7,691 bases of DNA. It comes from an archaeon (GTDB taxonomy: Archaea > Micrarchaeota > Micrarchaeia > Anstonellales > Bilamarchaeaceae). Shown here one piece after another: positions 4,488 to 7,691 of this stretch; the first letter of the stretch is position 1; every line of letters begins with the position of its first letter. Location: positions 1 through 7,691 of the forward strand of contig JAGVPF010000055.1 of NCBI GenBank assembly GCA_020052325.1. Direction: 5' to 3'. The notes below the pieces were generated by a model. The model was not told where the DNA came from. It was given only the letters and a program-made list of their open reading frames with translations, and did no database searches. A program made the translations under genes and the position numbers.

Positions 4488-6722
4488 TCACTTGCCGATG
4501 TTCATGAAGATGTCGTTGAGGGTTTCGGCATTCGGGGCGAAGTAGTAGTCCCCGTGGGTGAGGAGGGCGATGTTGGTGAGCTCGGTGTCATCCACATCGC
4601 CGCCGAAGCCTATCGTGTATACCGTGATGTTCCGATCCCTGCAATAGACCGCCCCGTTGAGGGAGCTGCCGACGTTTCCCATCCCGTCGGTCAGAAGAAC
4701 TATGACGCGCGTTGATGTCGGCCTCCCCCGGACAGACATGAGCTCGTTAGCCGCGTTCGTCAGCCCGCATTCGATGCAGGTACTGCCGTTGGGAATCATC
4801 GCGTCAATCGCGTTTTTCAGGGCGAGCTGGTTGGCCGGGTTCATAATCAGCAGCTGCCTGTCGGTCGTGGCGCTCGTGCTGTAGGACACGAGGCCGGCGT
4901 AGGTGGCGCTGCCGGAAATGTCCAGGAACGTCTTTGCGGCCTCCTTCGCGACGTACATCTTCTTGGGCTGCTGCGTAAGGCCGAGGAAGCGGTTGTAGGC
5001 GGTGCACGAAGTGTTGTGCGTGCGCTTCATGTAGAGGGCGACCTGGTAGGGGACTTCGTAGCCCGAAACATTGATTGCGCTGTTGAGATAGGTGTAGGAG
5101 TTGGAGGTCGTATTTCCGCTGGCGACGACATTGCCGTCTATCCTCGCCTCGTATGAGGCGATGCAGCCGCTCGCGCTCGCATACATTTCGACGGACAGGT
5201 TTGCAAGGTCGCCGTTGGATTCATACACGGTCATGTTCTTGACACGCGTCCATCCCGTGTTCGGCGTATTGACCGCGGTGCCGTTGGATGAGTTCGTCAC
5301 CGTCCAGTTCATGGAGCCGGAGCGGTCGAGCACGAGCATGAGGTCCACATCCACGACGCCGAAGCTGTCGTTGTATATGCCGCCGTCGTTCCCTACCGAA
5401 TCGTTGCACTGGTAGAACACCTGGTGGAAGCCGACATTGAGGTTGCCCACGTTGTAGGTGAAATTCTCGGTCGGGGAATTCCACGAGCCGTCTTCCGCTG
5501 CCGCGGTGTGCCAGGAGCCCGAGTCGATTTTCACCTTGCAGCCGGACATGTTGCTTCCGCCCGTGTATTCATCCGTGGCAATCCCGCCCACGGTGATGTT
5601 CGAAAGCGTAGTGGGATACGAGGTGTGGTTCATCTGCATCACAATCGGACCGAGCTGGTCGGCCTCGCTGACGTTGAAGAAGTAATATGCGTTTGGGCCG
5701 GTGTTGTCCCATTCGTCGGTGCAGTGCGCCTGCATGCTGTGCGCACCCAGAGCAAAGCCGGAGAAATTGTACTGGACCGTTTCGTTGGGATGATCGAACG
5801 CGCCGTCCTGGGGGAACATCGCCTGCCAGGCGCCCCCATCCGCCCGGATTTCGCAGCCCATTATCGTGCTGTTTCCGGTATATTCGTCGCTTGCGGTCGC
5901 CACGATGTTCAGCGGCTGGCTCTTGATGGCCGGGTTGGGCACGTGGTACATCCCCGTGATTACCGGCCCGTTCAGGTCGGTCTCCGGGACAAATCCAAGG
6001 ACGTATATCGTGACCGGTATTATTGCGGATTCGGACGCCCCCGCGCCGTCGCTGGCATAGAGGGTGATATCGCCAAGGTAGAAGCCGCCGGAATCGGCGC
6101 TCGATGCGAACTGGGGGTTTATGCCCCATGTGGCGTTGGGGGTCAGGTTGAACGAAGCGGGCACGCCGTCCATTGAAACGCCCGTGTGCGGCCAGTGGAC
6201 GGTTGCGTCCACGCGGATGTCCCGCTTCCAGATGTTTCCTACATTGAACGAGGTTCCGACGCTGCTGTTCTTTTCCATGACCAGGTATATCCTGTTCTTG
6301 CTGAGCTCCATCATGGCCGGGCCGATGCGGACGCGGTTGCCTTCCGATGTGACCCAGACCCAATGCCTTCCCGGCTCTTCCGGGAGGTAGCCCCGCACGT
6401 TGAAATTCTCCAGGGTGATGTAGTCGGTCCCGTAGGCCCTTATCCTGATTGATTTGTTCGCTACCGATGAGTTCGATGCGTCGTAGCCGCTTGGCAGCTG
6501 CACGAAAACGAGCTTCCTTGAGCCTTCCCCCTGTGCATAGACCTCTTTTGCCGCGGAGCTTAAATCATAGAGCGAATTACGCACATCGGATGTTTCCTTC
6601 TGCCTCTGGATGGTGTCTATCTGCCCCTGGGCAATCAGGATTATCGCGGTTATTATCACCAGGGCTGCAGCCAGGGTGAGCAGGTATTCGATGCTCGCCT
6701 GGCCGGTTATCCGCTTATCCAA
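4488..6722 (-). CDS. Giant pilin-like protein with two Ig-like repeats and a C-terminal VWA (MIDAS) domain; putative pilus adhesin (744 aa)
   Basis: This is a surface protein with a pilin anchor and adhesin-like ectodomain. From TTG 6722 it begins MDKRITG|QASIEYLLTLAAAL, with Gln +1 and Glu +5 after a Gly cleavage site and a hydrophobic helix over residues 8-32. Residues about 33-250 are beta-rich. Two Ig-like repeats occupy 252-357 and 358-456, each with a cysteine pair 44 residues apart. A VWA domain runs from about 458 to the end, with all MIDAS elements: DRSGS (D466, S468, S470), T648 and D679. An insertion of about 115 residues sits between the first MIDAS motif and the following helix. 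There are nine cysteines and about 25 N-X-S/T sequons. The TTG is chosen because GAGGTG lies eight bases upstream; it overlaps the end of the KaiC-like gene by eight bases. A further upstream TTG at 6764 would add an unlikely 14 residues. VWA domains bind ligands or proteins through a metal ion, so a tip adhesin role is plausible but unproven. Confidence 0.9.
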   Translation of the reverse strand: MDKRITGQASIEYLLTLAAALVIITAIILIAQGQIDTIQRQKETSDVRNSLYDLSSAAKEVYAQGEGSRKLVFVQLPSGYDASNSSVANKSIRIRAYGTDYITLENFNVRGYLPEEPGRHWVWVTSEGNRVRIGPAMMELSKNRIYLVMEKNSSVGTSFNVGNIWKRDIRVDATVHWPHTGVSMDGVPASFNLTPNATWGINPQFASSADSGGFYLGDITLYASDGAGASESAIIPVTIYVLGFVPETDLNGPVITGMYHVPNPAIKSQPLNIVATASDEYTGNSTIMGCEIRADGGAWQAMFPQDGAFDHPNETVQYNFSGFALGAHSMQAHCTDEWDNTGPNAYYFFNVSEADQLGPIVMQMNHTSYPTTLSNITVGGIATDEYTGGSNMSGCKVKIDSGSWHTAAAEDGSWNSPTENFTYNVGNLNVGFHQVFYQCNDSVGNDGGIYNDSFGVVDVDLMLVLDRSGSMNWTVTNSSNGTAVNTPNTGWTRVKNMTVYESNGDLANLSVEMYASASGCIASYEARIDGNVVASGNTTSNSYTYLNSAINVSGYEVPYQVALYMKRTHNTSCTAYNRFLGLTQQPKKMYVAKEAAKTFLDISGSATYAGLVSYSTSATTDRQLLIMNPANQLALKNAIDAMIPNGSTCIECGLTNAANELMSVRGRPTSTRVIVLLTDGMGNVGSSLNGAVYCRDRNITVYTIGFGGDVDDTELTNIALLTHGDYYFAPNAETLNDIFMNIGK
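4965..5309 (-). other. ~115-residue insertion inside the VWA domain (residues 472-586)
   Basis: In an ordinary VWA domain the DxSxS motif leads within a few residues into the first helix. Here DRSGSM (466-471) is followed by a beta-rich, sequon-rich stretch before the helix KKMYVAKEAAKTFLDI at 587-602. The stretch has eight N-X-S/T sites and two cysteines (C520, C573) that could pair. It looks like an inserted beta-sandwich, but its fold cannot be named from sequence alone. Confidence 0.6.
5355..5651 (-). repeat. Ig-like repeat 2 of the VWA pilin
   Basis: This encodes residues 358-456, starting GPIVMQMNHTSYP. It shares with repeat 1 the pattern DEYTG...M.GC...D.G.W....DG....P.E...YN......G.H.....C.D...N, and its cysteines C395 and C439 are 44 residues apart as in repeat 1. 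The similarity is at protein level; the DNA has diverged. Confidence 0.75.
5652..5969 (-). repeat. Ig-like repeat 1 of the VWA pilin
   Basis: This encodes residues 252-357, starting GPVITGMYHVPNP, with DEYTG, GCEI, a Trp and HCTDEWDN in the same order as repeat 2. Cysteines C290 and C334 are also 44 residues apart. Such repeats commonly act as spacers that lift a binding domain off the anchor (family knowledge). Confidence 0.75.
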
Positions 6723-7443
6723 TGCTGACGCACCTCTTGTCGATGCGGATGCCCTTCTGGTCAAGATGGAGCATGCGGATTTCGTCGCTATGGGCCGTGT
6801 CCCTCATCTTGATGACTTCAAACGCCCTCTGCCGATGAATGCCCTTGCGGGTGAAATACAGGTGCATGATGCCGTCTGTCAGGAAGCCCAGCCTGCCCCG
6901 CCCGTCCTTAAGCGGGGAGGTCGGGCTCTCGGATGTCACAAGCGAGGTGGTGTTCCATTTGCGGAGGATTTCAAGCAGGGAGAGGACGGATTCGTTTGCG
7001 CGGTACTGGTTCTCGAAAAGCATCTCATAGGCCGTCAGGGAATCGATGGCGAGCCTTTTTGCGCCCAGCGCCTCGAACGTGTCGCGTATCACGCCGCCCC
7101 CTTCGTCTATGATTTTAACGATCTCGTGAGGCTGGTACCTGATGACCGCGAACTTGTTCCTTGCGGCAAGCGCCTCGAGATCCCATGAGAACAGCTTTCC
7201 GTGCTGGTAGACCATGCTTTCGGATTCTGCGAAGCTCAGGTAGATGCCAGGCTCGTCGTACTTCATGATGCCCTCGTAGAGGTACTGGAGGCAGAACAGC
7301 GTTTTTCCCGAGCCGGTTCCCCCGCGCACGAGGGTAGTGCTGTTCCTGACTAATCCGCCGCTTATCATCTCGTCGAGGCCCGGAACGCCGCTTGGCGCCC
7401 TCTCCACAACGAAGCCGTGTCCCTTGGAAGAGCGTTTAACCAT
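6715..7443 (-). CDS. KaiC/ArlH-family RecA-like ATPase, single domain (242 aa)
   Basis: This is a cytoplasmic single-domain KaiC-family protein. Residues 18-31 (SGVPGLDEMISGGL) are the family N-terminal signature. Walker A GGTGSGKT is at 41-48 and Walker B RLAIDSL at 130-136 with D134. A C-terminal DGIMHLYF...KMRDTAHS element (190-219) corresponds to the usual DGVI...KMRGTxH of the family. The catalytic Glu pair that follows the YLSF strand in KaiC is changed: it reads FAESES, so the first Glu is replaced by Ala and E73 remains. The ATG at 7443 is the only good start and has a weak Shine-Dalgarno sequence; a TATA-like element lies about 50 bases upstream. The next gene overlaps its 3' end. 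ArlH, the regulator bound to the ArlI motor in archaella, belongs to this family, so a similar partnership with the ATPase of this locus is plausible. A signalling KaiC-like role is the alternative. Confidence 0.9.
   Translation of the reverse strand: MVKRSSKGHGFVVERAPSGVPGLDEMISGGLVRNSTTLVRGGTGSGKTLFCLQYLYEGIMKYDEPGIYLSFAESESMVYQHGKLFSWDLEALAARNKFAVIRYQPHEIVKIIDEGGGVIRDTFEALGAKRLAIDSLTAYEMLFENQYRANESVLSLLEILRKWNTTSLVTSESPTSPLKDGRGRLGFLTDGIMHLYFTRKGIHRQRAFEVIKMRDTAHSDEIRMLHLDQKGIRIDKRCVSIG
6731..6736 (-). promoter_or_regulatory. Shine-Dalgarno GAGGTG fixing the TTG start of the VWA pilin
   Basis: GAGGTG lies eight bases before TTG 6722, inside the last codons of the KaiC-like gene. It supports a TTG start and coupled translation of the two genes. 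Confidence 0.5.
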
Positions 7444-7490
7444 ATTTACCAGCCTGACTCGCGATTCCTGATATTGACAAGCCGGGCAGG

Positions 7491-7498
7491 TTTAAAAA
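7491..7498 (-). promoter_or_regulatory. TATA-like element (TTTTTAAA) upstream of the KaiC-like gene
   Basis: The 87-bp gap contains ATTTTTTAAACC on the minus strand. A start about 26 bases downstream would fall near 7468, leaving a leader of about 25 bases before ATG 7443. It is the best candidate for the main promoter of the locus. The same T6 run could also end transcription of the preceding gene. Confidence 0.45.
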
Positions 7499-7499
7499 A
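7494..7499 (-). terminator. T6 run after the partial membrane protein gene, possible archaeal terminator
   Basis: Archaeal RNA polymerase can terminate at short U-runs without a stem-loop. This T6 lies about 30 bases after the stop at 7531-7533. It overlaps the TATA-like element, so one of the two assignments may be wrong. Confidence 0.2.
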
Positions 7500-7530
7500 T
7501 CAGCTTGCGGGGGCTCGGGACGATAAAACC

Positions 7531-7691
7531 TCAGACCGGGGATTTTCGCGCGCCGATGATGATGGGCTCCAGCTTCAGCGCGATTGCGAGCAGGATGAGG
7601 TATCCGATAAGCCCGGCCGCTATCTCCTCGAGTTCTCCGATGCCGATGGGGACCGTCCCGAAGAACGAGTTGAGGGGCGGGGTGATTACTG
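7531..7691 (-). CDS. C-terminal 52 residues of an unidentified membrane protein (5' end outside window)
   Basis: The open frame enters at the right edge and stops with TGA at 7531-7533. It reads VITPPLNSFFGTVPIG, then IGELEEIAAGLIGYLILLAI, then ALKLEPIIIGARKSPV. There is one hydrophobic segment (AAGLIGYLILLAIAL) followed by a short basic tail, so the end is probably a membrane helix with a cytoplasmic C-terminus. I do not recognise the family. It lies 87 bases upstream of the KaiC-like gene in the same direction. A promoter-like element and a T-run in the gap suggest it may belong to a different transcription unit. Confidence 0.6.
   Translation of the reverse strand, partial: VITPPLNSFFGTVPIGIGELEEIAAGLIGYLILLAIALKLEPIIIGARKSPV

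Noticed and set aside
5424..6176. A 250-codon open frame on the plus strand opposite the VWA pilin
   Set aside because: It lies entirely antisense to a well-supported gene, has no Shine-Dalgarno sequence or recognisable motif, and has the basic/His/Arg-rich look of a shadow frame in GC-rich DNA.
1..7691. Archaellum (arl/fla) operon
   Set aside because: The pilins lack an archaellin-like pattern, and there are no ArlC/D/E/F/G-like genes in the window. The giant VWA pilin and minor pilin set fit an adhesive or secretion-type pilus better.
1..7691. CRISPR arrays, tRNA or rRNA genes, insertion sequences
   Set aside because: No regularly spaced DNA repeats, tRNA-like sequences, transposase frames or terminal inverted repeats were seen on reading through; the window is almost fully coding.

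Overview
All genes in this window are on the minus strand, so transcription runs from the right edge to the left. The sequence looks archaeal. It is GC-rich by eye and has TATA-box-like promoters. It carries five proteins with archaeal class III (type IV prepilin) signal peptides, a KaiC/ArlH-type ATPase, a GspE/ArlI-type ATPase with a winged-helix N-terminus, and surface proteins dense in N-X-S/T sequons. The pilin set resembles that of uncultivated archaea such as DPANN lineages (Micrarchaeota, Diapherotrites and similar). That placement is an inference, because no ribosomal or marker gene is present.

Layout, in the direction of transcription: the C-terminal end of an unidentified membrane protein (7531-7691, its start lies outside); an 87-bp gap with a TATA-like element; a KaiC-family ATPase (6715-7443); a giant pilin-like protein with two Ig-like repeats and a C-terminal von Willebrand A domain (4488-6722); a 101-bp gap with a second TATA-like element; four small or medium pilin-like proteins, mostly overlapping or nearly abutting (4000-4386, 3468-3971, 3064-3471, 2201-3067); a short overlapping ORF and a third TATA-like element; the pilus assembly ATPase (376-2103); and the start of a TadC/ArlJ-type inner-membrane platform protein (1-373, its C-terminus lies outside). 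No stretch over 300 bases lacks a gene.

Together the genes describe a non-archaellum archaeal type IV pilus or pilus-like secretion/adhesion machine. The GspE-type ATPase and the TadC platform would assemble the pilins. The KaiC/ArlH-like protein could be the regulatory partner of that ATPase. The four shorter pilins could form a priming complex or fibre, and the VWA/Ig protein is a plausible tip adhesin. No prepilin peptidase is visible, so it must be encoded elsewhere.

The points most worth a second look are: a ~115-residue insertion between the first MIDAS motif and the first helix of the VWA domain; four minor pilins whose largest member lacks the acidic +5/+6 residue, reminiscent of GspK; a 35-codon ORF with an excellent ribosome-binding site bridging the last pilin and the ATPase; and a TATA box inside that ORF positioned for leaderless transcription of the ATPase.
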